From assembly GCA_017621905.1 (NCBI GenBank), contig JAGASC010000171.1:1-9792 (forward strand): a stretch of DNA of 9,792 bases, in the 5' to 3' direction. Shown piece by piece: positions 1-7,175 of the stretch. The notes beneath the pieces were generated by a model that worked only from the letters and a program-made list of their open reading frames with translations, was not told the origin of the DNA and made no database searches. The position numbers and the translations under genes were made by a program. How positions within the stretch are numbered: position 1 is the stretch's first letter; every line of letters begins with the position of its first letter. The stretch is from Roseburia sp. (GTDB lineage Bacteria; Bacillota; Clostridia; Lachnospirales; Lachnospiraceae).

Positions 1-38
1 ATATTGCAAAAGTATTACAATCTAAGGAGGAAAAACTA

Positions 39-2246
39 GTGGATAACTCAGCATCCAAAACATGTATCAGCATAGCTGCCCCGTTCGACGGCCAGGTTGT
101 GGCTCTGGAACAGGTCCCCGACCCGGTATTTTCAGGAAAAGTTCTCGGAGACGGCTGTGCAGTCATTCCTGCCGGGGGAAAAATTTACAGTCCCGTAAAC
201 GGCGAGGTAACATCAATTGCCGACACAAAGCATGCTTACGGTTTTACATCGGAAGACGGAATGGACATTCTGGTTCATTTCGGACTTGAAACCGTAGCAC
301 TTAAAGGCGAGGGCTTTACTCCCCACGTGAATGTAGGCGACAAAGTCCAAATCGGTGACTTAATTGCAGAGGTAGACGTAGAGCTTCTGAAAAGCAAAAA
401 CATTAACATGATTACGCCGGTCATTATCTGTGACGGCGCGGATGAAATGACTATGACGGTAAAAGAAGGAAAAATTAAAAAAGGCGAAGTAATCCTCTCT
501 TTCGGACAGGAAAGCAACACAGCAGACGGCGTGGAAGAAACAGCGCCAAATACACCAGTGGCTGCGACAGAATCCGAAAAAGCAGAGGAAACAGCGCCAA
601 AGAAAAAATTCAAAATCAACTTTGATTTTCTCCAGAAGCTGGGCAAGGTATTGATGACCGTCATTGCGGTTATGCTAGCTGCCGGACTCATGATCAGCCT
701 TGGTAAACTGGTGGCAATGGCAGGCGGCGACGTCCAGATCATAACCACCATCGGCGGTGTTATGGAAAACATCGGCTGGGCAATCATCAATAACCTTCAT
801 GTGCTGTTTGCAGTGGCAATCGGCGGTTCCTGGGCCAAGGAACGGGCAGGCGGTGCTTTTGCTGCTTTGATTGCATTTATTCTTATTAATAATATCACCG
901 GTTCCATTTTCGGTGTGACAAGTGCTATGCTAAGCGATCCAACTGCAGTTACATATTCCCTGTTCGGCCAGGAAATGCAGGTGGAAAATTACTTTACCTC
1001 TGTTCTCGGCTCGCCGGCTCTGAACATGGGTGTGTTTGTAGGTATCATCGCCGGCTTTGTGGGCGGTATGGTTTACAATAAATATTATAACTTCAGAAAG
1101 CTTCCGGATGCGCTTTCTTTCTTTAACGGAAAGAGATTCGTACCGCTTGTGGTAATTTTCTGGTCCACCATCGTTTCTCTTGTGCTTGCAGTGGTATGGC
1201 CTGTGGTTCAGTCCGGTATCAATGCTTTTGGTATCTGGATTGCAAACTCTTCCTCTACCTCACCGGTACTGGCACCGTTTATTTACGGTACACTGGAAAG
1301 ACTTCTGCTGCCTTTCGGACTGCATCATATGCTGACAATTCCGATGAACTATACGTCTTTCGGCGGAACTTACATGGTTCAGACAGGTATCAATGCAGGT
1401 ACCGAGGTATTTGGACAGGATCCTCTCTGGCTGGCATGGGTAACAGATTTGATCAATTTTAAGAATGCCGGCGATGTGGCTTCCTACACGAATCTTCTTG
1501 AGACTGTAACTCCTGCAAGATTTAAAGTGGGACAAATGATCGGCGCCACCGGACTTCTTCTGGGTATTGCACTTGCAATGTACCGCAGAGTGGACGCGGA
1601 CAAAAGGAAAAATTATCGTTCCATGTTCGTTTCCACAGCACTTGCCGTATTCCTTACCGGTGTTACAGAGCCGCTGGAATTTATGTTCATGTTCTGTGCG
1701 CTGCCGCTTTACATCGTGTACGCAATTTTACAGGGCTGTGCATTTGCTTTGTCAGGTGTGATTGACTTAAGACTTCACTCCTTTGGTAACTTGGAATTCA
1801 TTACACGAATACCGATGTCCGTCAATGCGGGACTTTTGGGCGATATCGTTAACTTTTTGATCAGTGTTGCTGCTTTCTTTGCTATCGGATATTTTGTGGC
1901 ATACTTCATGATCGGCAAATTCAAGTATGCAACTCCGGGCAGACTTGGCAATTATACTGTGGAAGGTGCTGAGAACGAAACCGATGCTTCCGAGAAGAAA
2001 AATGCACCGGCAGATGGCCAGCCGGAAAGAATCATTGCTTTGCTCGGCGGACGTGAAAATATTACGCTTGTGGACGCTTGTATGACAAGACTTAGAGTAA
2101 CCGTAAAAAATCCGGATCTTGTTGCGGATGCCGATGCATGGAAGGCGGAAGGTGCTCTGGGACTGGTCAAGAAAGATACGGGTATCCAGGCAATTTACGG
2201 CCCTAAGGCTGACGTATTAAAATCTGATATCAACGATATTTTATAA
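39..2246 (+). CDS. malT: PTS permease IIA-IIC-IIB, maltose/glucose type (MalT-like)
   Basis: This is a membrane permease of the phosphoenolpyruvate phosphotransferase system that imports and phosphorylates an alpha-glucoside or glucose. GTG start at 39 follows a strong AAGGAGG (24-30) with 8 nt spacing. The domain order is IIA-IIC-IIB. Residues 1-160 are a glucose-type IIA with His65 and the phosphoryl-accepting His80 in ILVHFG, spaced 15 residues apart as in EIIA-Glc. A charged, Ala/Glu-rich linker spans about 160-190. Residues about 200-625 are hydrophobic IIC with the GVTEPLEF signature at 541-548. Residues 660-735 are IIB with the phosphorylated Cys681 in DACMTRLR. All phosphotransfer residues are present, so it should be active. 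Maltose specificity is inferred from the downstream mapP-like and malQ genes; glucose or trehalose cannot be excluded from sequence alone. No terminator follows, so co-transcription with the next gene is likely. Upstream regulators lie outside the window. Confidence 0.93.
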   Translation: MDNSASKTCISIAAPFDGQVVALEQVPDPVFSGKVLGDGCAVIPAGGKIYSPVNGEVTSIADTKHAYGFTSEDGMDILVHFGLETVALKGEGFTPHVNVGDKVQIGDLIAEVDVELLKSKNINMITPVIICDGADEMTMTVKEGKIKKGEVILSFGQESNTADGVEETAPNTPVAATESEKAEETAPKKKFKINFDFLQKLGKVLMTVIAVMLAAGLMISLGKLVAMAGGDVQIITTIGGVMENIGWAIINNLHVLFAVAIGGSWAKERAGGAFAALIAFILINNITGSIFGVTSAMLSDPTAVTYSLFGQEMQVENYFTSVLGSPALNMGVFVGIIAGFVGGMVYNKYYNFRKLPDALSFFNGKRFVPLVVIFWSTIVSLVLAVVWPVVQSGINAFGIWIANSSSTSPVLAPFIYGTLERLLLPFGLHHMLTIPMNYTSFGGTYMVQTGINAGTEVFGQDPLWLAWVTDLINFKNAGDVASYTNLLETVTPARFKVGQMIGATGLLLGIALAMYRRVDADKRKNYRSMFVSTALAVFLTGVTEPLEFMFMFCALPLYIVYAILQGCAFALSGVIDLRLHSFGNLEFITRIPMSVNAGLLGDIVNFLISVAAFFAIGYFVAYFMIGKFKYATPGRLGNYTVEGAENETDASEKKNAPADGQPERIIALLGGRENITLVDACMTRLRVTVKNPDLVADADAWKAEGALGLVKKDTGIQAIYGPKADVLKSDINDIL

Positions 2247-2267
2247 CCAGTTACAATATTTTATAGA

Positions 2268-2284
2268 AGAGGTGAGGACTTATT
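2268..2284 (+). promoter_or_regulatory. Ribosome binding site that points to an ATT start
   Basis: GAGGTGA (2269-2275) matches the anti-Shine-Dalgarno complement over seven bases and ends about 6 nt before the ATT at 2282 (9 nt from the GAGG core). An in-frame TGA at 2273-2275 rules out any start further upstream. Between it and the next conventional start, GTG 2315, no ATG, GTG or TTG lies in frame. No purine-rich site precedes that GTG. The site therefore selects the ATT. Confidence 0.7.
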
Positions 2285-3109
2285 AAACTTCTTACACTTA
2301 ACACCCACAGTCTTGTGGAAGAAAACTATGAAGAGAAACTGAATGAATTTGTAAATGCCATCTGTTGTGAGAAACCCGATATCATTGCTTTGCAGGAGGT
2401 CAACCAGACCTGCTGCAAAGCACCGGTTCCCGAAAGCGAGCTGGTGGGTTTCTGCCCCTGCGATACTTCCACGGTAATACGCGAAGATAATCACGTATAT
2501 AACGCGGTAAGGAAACCTAAGGAAAGAGGCCTTCATTATTACTGGACATGGCTTGGCATGAAAATTGGCTACGGTAAATATGATGAGGGCATGGCCTTCA
2601 TGAGTCTAAGCCCGATTACAGAGACCAACGTACTGCTTGTCAGCAAGGTGAATGACTACAATAACTGGAAAACAAGAAAAATCATCGGTATACGCACGGA
2701 AACCGCTCCCAAGGAATGGTTTTACAGTGTGCATTACGGTTGGTGGAACGACGAAGACGAGCCATTTCAAAGCCAATGGGAAACAACCGCTTCCCACATG
2801 AAGCAGCACGAAACGGTATGGCTCATGGGTGACTTCAACAGTCCGGCCGAGGTTCGCGGCGAAGGTTATGACATGATAAAGGCGGCCGGCTGGCACGACA
2901 GTTATCTGCAGGCGGCGCAGAAAGACAGCGGCATTACTGTAGGTAAAGTAATCGACGGCTGGCGAGAGAAAATCAGCAGTACGGACGGTATGCGGATTGA
3001 CCAGATCTGGTGCAGTAAAAAAACCGTGGTGGAAAGTTCCAGAGTGTTTTTTAATGGATGTAATCATGGGATTGTTTCCGACCATTACGGCGTTATGATT
3101 GAAATCTAA
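2282..3109 (+). CDS. mapP: EEP-family phosphatase, probable maltose-6'-phosphate phosphatase (MapP-like)
   Basis: This 275-residue protein has the DNase I-like endonuclease/exonuclease/phosphatase fold. In Enterococcus faecalis the gene directly after malT encodes MapP, which dephosphorylates the maltose-6'-P made by the PTS; the same position here, plus malQ downstream, makes that the best guess. Numbered from the ATT, visible catalytic residues are Asn7 in LTLNTHS, Glu39 in ALQEVN, His151 in VHYGWW, Asp184/Asn186 in MGDFNSP, and Asp267/His268 in SDHYG. The set is complete. Starting at GTG 2315 instead would remove the first beta strand and Asn7, which argues for the ATT start with its good ribosome site. 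A cytoplasmic location is likely, as no signal peptide is visible. The gene lies 35 nt after malT and 20 nt before malQ. The substrate is inferred from context; the family also includes nucleases and lipid phosphatases. Confidence 0.8.
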   Translation: MKLLTLNTHSLVEENYEEKLNEFVNAICCEKPDIIALQEVNQTCCKAPVPESELVGFCPCDTSTVIREDNHVYNAVRKPKERGLHYYWTWLGMKIGYGKYDEGMAFMSLSPITETNVLLVSKVNDYNNWKTRKIIGIRTETAPKEWFYSVHYGWWNDEDEPFQSQWETTASHMKQHETVWLMGDFNSPAEVRGEGYDMIKAAGWHDSYLQAAQKDSGITVGKVIDGWREKISSTDGMRIDQIWCSKKTVVESSRVFFNGCNHGIVSDHYGVMIEI

Positions 3110-3129
3110 GAAGGGAATCGAATAGAAAC

Positions 3130-4635
3130 ATGAAAAGAAGTGCAGGCATTTTACTTTCGGTATCCAGCCTTCCATCCAAATATGGAATCGGCTGCTTTTC
3201 CGAAAGTGCATATAAATTTATTGACTGGCTGAAGGCTTCCGGCCAGACCTACTGGCAGATTCTCCCGCTGGGTCCTACCAGCTACGGGGATTCGCCCTAT
3301 CAATCTTTCTCCACATTTGCGGGAAATCCTTATTTTATCAGTCTGGAAGAATTTATTGCCTCCGGGCTGCTGACGAAGGAAGAATGTGACGCAGTGGATT
3401 TTGGCAGCGACAGTGAGAGCATTGACTACAGTAAACTTTTCCACGGAAGATACCCTTTATTGCGAAAAGCATACCGGAACAGCAATGTGGCTGATGATAA
3501 AGCATACCAGACATTTTGCATTGAAAATCCCTGGCTGAATGATTACGCTTTGTTTATGGCAGTGAAGGATTCTTTCGGAGGAGTTGCCTGGAGCGAATGG
3601 GAGGAGGATATCCGGCTGAGAAGACCGGAAGCCATGGCAGAATATGCCGGAAAGCTTTCCTCTGAAATTGAATTTTATAAATTTCTCCAGTACCACTTTT
3701 ACTTACAGTGGAACAGACTGAAAGAATACGCGAATCATCAGGGAATACAGATTATCGGCGATATTCCGATTTATGTGGCCTTTGACAGTGCGGATACATG
3801 GGCCAATCCGGGACTTTTCCAGCTGGATGAGAACAATATTCCCAAGGCAGTGGCCGGCTGCCCGCCGGACGGTTTTTCTGCTGACGGTCAGCTCTGGGGA
3901 AATCCTCTTTATGACTGGGAAAAACATAAGGCAAGCGGATATGCATGGTGGATTTCCAGACTGGCTCACTGTTTCCGCCTCTATGATGTGGTGAGAATTG
4001 ATCATTTCCGAGGCTTTGACGAATACTTCTCGATTCCCTACGGTGACACCACCGCAAGGAACGGTCACTGGGAAAAGGGGCCGGGAATTGGCTTGTTTCA
4101 GGCAGTGGAACATGCGCTTGGAAAGAAAGAGGTAGTTGCAGAAGATTTAGGATTCGTCACAGACAGTGTGCGCCAGCTGGTCAATGACAGCGGTTTCCCG
4201 AATATGAAGGTTCTGGAATTCGCCTTCGATTCCAGAGATACCGGAAGCAGCAGCGACTATCTGCCCCACAACTACGGTGAAAACTGTGTTGCATACACAG
4301 GCACACACGATAACCAGACCATCACTTCCTGGTTTGAAACGATCAGTGATGCGGAACGCCGGATGGCACGGGATTATCTGGGTGATTACTCCACACCGGC
4401 GAATGAACTGTATAAACCGTTCATCCACCTGCTCATGAAAAGTGCAGCGAATGCCTGCATTATTCCTTTGCAGGATTATCTGGGATTGGATGACAGCGCC
4501 AGAATTAACACACCGTCAACCGTTGGTGAAAACTGGAAATGGCGTATGAAAGAATCTGCTATGAGCAAAGAAAATAGTGATGAGATTCTTCAGATTACTT
4601 CGACTTACGGAAGATGCAGTCACACAGTCAATTAG
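3130..4635 (+). CDS. malQ: 4-alpha-glucanotransferase (amylomaltase, GH77)
   Basis: Cytoplasmic disproportionating enzyme that transfers 4-alpha-glucan segments between maltodextrins, releasing glucose; it lets cells use free maltose. The 501-residue length is normal for bacterial MalQ. Conserved features in order are the N-terminal ILLSVSSLPS and ILPLGPT, the DSPYQSFSTFAGNPYF block near 54-69, the nucleophile Asp291 in VRIDHFRGF, the acid/base Glu338 in VVAEDLG, and the transition-state stabiliser Asp394 in GTHDNQT. The INTPSTVGENWKWRM block near the C-terminus is also present, so the enzyme is complete. ATG 3130 is preceded by a GAAGGGA-type site with a rather long spacing of about 13 nt. 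It is the last gene of the operon and would consume maltose produced by the upstream phosphatase. A strong hairpin follows 12 nt after the stop. Confidence 0.97.
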   Translation: MKRSAGILLSVSSLPSKYGIGCFSESAYKFIDWLKASGQTYWQILPLGPTSYGDSPYQSFSTFAGNPYFISLEEFIASGLLTKEECDAVDFGSDSESIDYSKLFHGRYPLLRKAYRNSNVADDKAYQTFCIENPWLNDYALFMAVKDSFGGVAWSEWEEDIRLRRPEAMAEYAGKLSSEIEFYKFLQYHFYLQWNRLKEYANHQGIQIIGDIPIYVAFDSADTWANPGLFQLDENNIPKAVAGCPPDGFSADGQLWGNPLYDWEKHKASGYAWWISRLAHCFRLYDVVRIDHFRGFDEYFSIPYGDTTARNGHWEKGPGIGLFQAVEHALGKKEVVAEDLGFVTDSVRQLVNDSGFPNMKVLEFAFDSRDTGSSSDYLPHNYGENCVAYTGTHDNQTITSWFETISDAERRMARDYLGDYSTPANELYKPFIHLLMKSAANACIIPLQDYLGLDDSARINTPSTVGENWKWRMKESAMSKENSDEILQITSTYGRCSHTVN

Positions 4636-4647
4636 AATAATATACAA

Positions 4648-4686
4648 AAGCTCACAAGCCTGCACATTTGCTAAGCTTGTGAGCTT
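4648..4686. terminator. Bidirectional hairpin between convergent malQ and MATE genes
   Basis: AAGCTCACAAGC (4648-4659) and GCTTGTGAGCTT (4675-4686) form a perfect 12-bp stem with a 15-nt loop. Read on the - strand the stem runs into TTTTGTATATT, a fair U-tract for the MATE transcript. On the + strand it is followed only by CTTCTTCC, weaker but still plausible for malQ. The hairpin fills the 67-bp space between the two stop codons. Confidence 0.85.
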
Positions 4687-4702
4687 CTTCCATTCAATCC
4701 AA

Positions 4703-6070
4703 TTATGAATCCCGGGAAGCGGCAGCCGGGAAAATAGCGCACGTTCTTCGATACAGCCGCACGAAATACCAGATTTCCGCAATAGCTGTAATCGTCCAGG
4801 AAAATACATATAATAAATATAAGGAAGTAATCGTGCCAAAAAATGCGAACACCGTGTAAATCCAGACCAGCCGGAACACGCAGGATCCCATAATGACAAT
4901 AACGGTAGGGACTGTGGTCTGTCCAAGTCCCCGGGATGCTGCAATGGCGCTGTCCATAAAAGCAGAAACCCAATAACTCAGTCCCATGACTGTCAACCGA
5001 TACATTCCCGCTTCCACCACAGCCTCATCCTGGGTAAAAATATGTAAAAATGGTCTGCCGCACACTACAAGACCAAGGCCTAAAACAAGCGCAAGCACCA
5101 GTGCATATAATGTACTGATGAAATAACTTTTTACAATACGTTCTTTTTTCCCTGCGCCAAAATTCTGTCCGATAAAGGTAGCTCCTGCTGTGTAGAACGC
5201 TGCCATCATTTCATATACAAGCCCATCCGCGTTGGAGGCCGCGGCAGTTCCCTCAACAATTACCGTATCAAAAGAATTCACACCGATCTGAACAAACAAA
5301 TTGGCGAACTGGAAAATCGCATATTGTATCGAGGAAGGGATCCCAATACGCAGCAAATTGCCGGCGATATCTCCGGATATCCGAAGTGCTCCCAGGCGCA
5401 GGCTGTAATCGCCTGTACTGCGAAGCAAGGTCCATATGATCAGCCCGGCAGATACATTCTGGGAAATGGCACTTGCCAGGGCAACACCGGCAACGCCCAT
5501 ATCAAATACAATGACAAATATTAAATTTAAGATTACGTTCAACACACCGGAAAAACTCAGATAATACAGCGGGCGCTTCGTGTCACCCACAGCACTGAGC
5601 ACCGCATTGCCGAAATTGTACATAGCAAGGGCCGGCATACCAAGAAAATAGACCCTGAAATACAGTACTGCGCCATCGATCAGTTCCGGTTTTGTGTTCA
5701 TTGCAGCCAGCATGGTTCTGGCAAACAGGATGCCGAACACCGCCACTAAGATACCGCCAATCATGCAGATTACCGCTGCGGTATGTACGGTTTTGCGGGT
5801 TTTCTCCGGATTTTTCTCACCTCTGGCCTGAGCCACAAGTACGTTGACGCCGCCTGCAAGACCGATTAAAAGTCCGGTAAAGAGTGTGATCAGTATGGTC
5901 GTTGAACCCACGCTGCCGAGAGCTCCGGAGCCGCCAAACTGCCCTACTACTGCGATGTCTGCCAGGTTAAATACCACCTGCAGTACATTGGTGAACATCA
6001 GTGGCAGACTGTATTTCCAAATTTGTTTCCACAGGGACCCCTGTGTCATATCCTGTTCGTATTGTTTCAT
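4703..6070 (-). CDS. MATE-family multidrug/cation antiporter
   Basis: A 455-residue integral membrane protein with about 12 hydrophobic segments, the usual size for the MATE (MatE) family. These pumps export drugs or metabolites in exchange for Na+ or H+ across the cytoplasmic membrane. Typical features are the first-segment stretch SLPLMFTNVLQVVFNLAD (about 21-38), the ADIAVVGQFGG turn, GGVNVLVAQARGEKN (about 73-87), and in the second half AAFYTAGATFIGQNFGAGKK (290-309), the usual repeat-two signature. The two halves are homologous, as expected. The ATG ends at 6070 in plus coordinates; an AGGAAG (plus 6083-6088) lies 12 nt upstream, a little far. A good promoter is seen at 6209-6237, giving a leader of roughly 130 nt rich in hairpins. 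It is a single-gene unit ending at the shared hairpin 4648-4686. The substrate cannot be read from sequence. Confidence 0.93.
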   Translation of the reverse strand: MKQYEQDMTQGSLWKQIWKYSLPLMFTNVLQVVFNLADIAVVGQFGGSGALGSVGSTTILITLFTGLLIGLAGGVNVLVAQARGEKNPEKTRKTVHTAAVICMIGGILVAVFGILFARTMLAAMNTKPELIDGAVLYFRVYFLGMPALAMYNFGNAVLSAVGDTKRPLYYLSFSGVLNVILNLIFVIVFDMGVAGVALASAISQNVSAGLIIWTLLRSTGDYSLRLGALRISGDIAGNLLRIGIPSSIQYAIFQFANLFVQIGVNSFDTVIVEGTAAASNADGLVYEMMAAFYTAGATFIGQNFGAGKKERIVKSYFISTLYALVLALVLGLGLVVCGRPFLHIFTQDEAVVEAGMYRLTVMGLSYWVSAFMDSAIAASRGLGQTTVPTVIVIMGSCVFRLVWIYTVFAFFGTITSLYLLYVFSWTITAIAEIWYFVRLYRRTCAIFPAAASRDS

Positions 6071-6113
6071 CGTTACGTTTTACTTCCTATCCTTATATTT
6101 TTCATGTTCTGCA

Positions 6114-6216
6114 ATAATGTCTGTCGACATTATACCATGTGCTTCGCACACGGTATCTGGTACCGATGCGCACTCCGCTTCGCTGCGGCGCGTATAATGT
6201 CTGTCGACATTATACC
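6114..6216. repeat. Duplicated palindromic 23-bp repeat enclosing a run of small hairpins
   Basis: An identical 23-bp sequence occurs at 6114-6136 and 6194-6216, 80 bp apart in direct orientation. Each copy is an inverted repeat, TATAATGTC-tgtc-GACATTATA in the second copy (9-bp arms, 6193-6214) and 8-bp arms in the first. The 57 bp between them hold three short hairpins: TGTGC-ttc-GCACA (6138-6150), CGGTA-tctgg-TACCG (6151-6165) and CCGC-ttcgct-GCGG (6175-6188), the last flanked by ATGCGC/GCGCGT that can extend the stem. It resembles a dispersed palindromic intergenic repeat. It lies in the 5' leader and promoter of the MATE gene, so it could be an operator pair or an RNA element. Confidence 0.75.
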
Positions 6217-6237
6217 TTTACTTCTCAATTTGGGCAA
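6209..6237 (-). promoter_or_regulatory. Predicted sigma-A promoter for the MATE gene
   Basis: Read on the - strand, TTGCCC (plus 6232-6237) is separated by exactly 17 nt from a perfect TATAAT (plus 6209-6214). The -10 box is one arm of the palindrome 6193-6214, so a protein bound there would block it. The predicted start near 6202 gives a structured leader of about 130 nt. The first palindrome copy also carries TATAAT (6129-6134), but its -35 (GATACC) is poor. Confidence 0.55.
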
Positions 6238-6268
6238 TACCCTTGTGGTCTGGTTTATTAGGCAAAAT

Positions 6269-6440
6269 CCCCTTTCGTTACTGTTCACACAGCAGCCAGA
6301 CACTTGCTGTCGGGCTGTGTAAGAAAATAATCCAGGCGTTGATTTTGGACATTTTGAAAGTCTTTTTCCTGTATATGTCCAAACATAACCGAATCAGAGT
6401 TAACAGTAACTGGCGTGGGTGTGAAAAGTAACCCCCTTTC
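6269..6440. mobile_element. MITE-like insertion with 8-bp target-site duplication
   Basis: The element spans 6277-6432 (156 bp). Its ends are inverted repeats: GTTACTGTTCACAC on the left (6277-6290) and, on the opposite strand, GTTACTTTTCACAC on the right (6419-6432), one mismatch in 14. After a 4-nt mismatch, GCCAG matches again in both, giving 18 of 23. Immediately outside, CCCCTTTC stands at 6269-6276 and again at 6433-6440, a perfect 8-bp direct repeat as left by transposition. A second AACAGTAAC lies subterminally at 6402-6410. Inside are a 7-bp inverted repeat (ACACAGC 6287-6293 / GCTGTGT 6314-6320) and a perfect 9-bp one (TTTGGACAT 6344-6352 / ATGTCCAAA 6375-6383). There is no transposase; movement would need one in trans. 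An 8-bp duplication is compatible with several IS families (IS66, ISL3, IS256, IS6, IS1595), so no family is assigned. Confidence 0.8.
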
Positions 6441-6446
6441 TGGCAT

Positions 6447-6480
6447 AAAAAGAGGATTAGCATTGCGCTACCCCTCTTTT
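6447..6480. terminator. Terminator-like hairpin
   Basis: AAAAGAGG (6448-6455) pairs with CCTCTTTT (6473-6480), and inside TAGC (6458-6461) pairs with GCTA (6467-6470) across a small internal loop. On the - strand the stem ends in CCTCTTTTTATG, a U-rich tail. It is the second of two hairpins in tandem behind the 94-residue gene and ahead of the MITE. Confidence 0.5.
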
Positions 6481-6512
6481 CAATAGCCGTAAAGACATTT
6501 AAAAACATTTTC

Positions 6513-6559
6513 AAAAAAATCCTCAGGATATGCAATTTTCCAGCACTTCTGAGGATTTT
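6513..6559 (-). terminator. Rho-independent terminator downstream of the ABM-like gene
   Basis: AAAATCCTCAG (6516-6526) and CTGAGGATTTT (6549-6559) are a perfect 11-bp inverted repeat with a 22-nt loop. Read on the - strand the stem is followed without a break by a run of seven T (plus 6513-6519), the normal form of an intrinsic terminator. It lies about 175 bp after the stop of the gene at 6735-7019. The loop is larger than usual. Confidence 0.65.
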
Positions 6560-6734
6560 CTTCTTTCATCAGCTCGAGTTTACTATTTGTCGTCACACGC
6601 CTCATTCCAACGCAATTACAATGTCATCCAATACCCTTTTACATAATCTTCATTAACAGGACTTCTTTAGACATCTATAATGAATATCCACTATTTATAT
6701 CAAAAGGCATAATCAACAGCTTGCCTATTTTTTT

Positions 6735-7019
6735 TTAATAGTTATCAAAAAACCATCCGTTCGCTTTTCCGCAATTTTCTATCGTATCGAATTCCCAATA
6801 AGCATAATACTTTACGCACTTAACAATTTTTGTAATCTCTCTTGGAGGATTTCCATGCTCGATACCATCAAATGTATAAAAGCGTTTGAAATATCGAATA
6901 CCAATGCATCCGTGTTGTTCTTCCTGTTCAGCCTTCAATGCTTCAACTAATGTTTCAAATTCTGCTACTTTATCAGGCTTTACCTGAAAAGTAATCATCT
7001 CGGTAAAAGATTTTCCCAT
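6735..7019 (-). CDS. Small ABM-like dimeric alpha/beta-barrel protein
   Basis: A 94-residue soluble protein. The pattern is a beta strand EMITFQVKP (about 7-15), an amphipathic helix KVAEFETLVEALKAEQEEQHG-like stretch (about 17-36), a second strand with IGIRYFKRFYTFD (about 39-51), and a strand-helix end KYYAYWEFDTIENCGKANGW (about 69-88). This strand-helix-strand order and the mid-chain aromatic run are typical of the ABM (antibiotic biosynthesis monooxygenase-like) ferredoxin-fold proteins, which act as dimers. No catalytic function can be assigned. The start is well supported: a perfect AGGAGG (plus 7025-7030) lies 5 nt upstream of the ATG. It follows the helicase gene by 156 nt on the same strand with no clear terminator between, so partial read-through is possible, but its strong ribosome site and gap also fit its own promoter. 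I am fairly sure it is a real gene and moderately sure of the fold. Confidence 0.75.
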   Translation of the reverse strand: MGKSFTEMITFQVKPDKVAEFETLVEALKAEQEEQHGCIGIRYFKRFYTFDGIEHGNPPREITKIVKCVKYYAYWEFDTIENCGKANGWFFDNY

Positions 7020-7175
7020 GATTACCTCCTTATATCATAAAACAATACCTGCTGGTGCGTTAGGATTTAATGCCTGCCTCATTTTTTATAGTTTACCATA
7101 ATTTCCCACCCTTATAAACAAGAAAATTTCCATACAATCTGCCCACACTGATACCCCAAATCGTAAATTTCTATA

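Larger units (their letters stand above)
6071..6734. other. 664-bp gene-poor interval
   Basis: No convincing protein gene is seen here. It contains, from left to right, the MATE leader and palindrome pair (6114-6216), the MATE promoter (6209-6237), the MITE-like insertion with its duplicated target (6269-6440) and two hairpins (6447-6480 and 6513-6559). The remaining 6560-6734 is AT-rich and holds only short minus-strand reading frames that may be remnants of a decayed gene. Confidence 0.6.

Noticed and set aside
2315..3109. Phosphatase gene starting at GTG 2315
   Set aside because: No ribosome site in front, and it would lose the first strand and conserved Asn; the ATT at 2282 explains both.
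6114..6216. CRISPR-like repeat pair
   Set aside because: Only two copies, each itself a palindrome, with a structured 57-bp interval and no cas genes nearby.
6023..6431. Several plus-strand reading frames of 62-117 codons
   Set aside because: They overlap the MATE start, palindromic repeats and the MITE, lack ribosome sites, and have Cys/Phe-rich non-protein-like composition.
6277..6432. Assignment of the MITE to the IS66 family
   Set aside because: The 8-bp duplication fits IS66, but several other families make the same length and the end sequence alone is not enough.
6278..6535. 85-codon minus-strand reading frame
   Set aside because: It runs through the MITE-like element and both ends of hairpins, has no ribosome site and a composition unlike a protein; judged accidental.
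7020..7175. Riboswitch or clear promoter upstream of the ABM-like gene
   Set aside because: Only the ribosome site is clear; no recognisable aptamer, and candidate -35/-10 pairs had poor spacing or matches.
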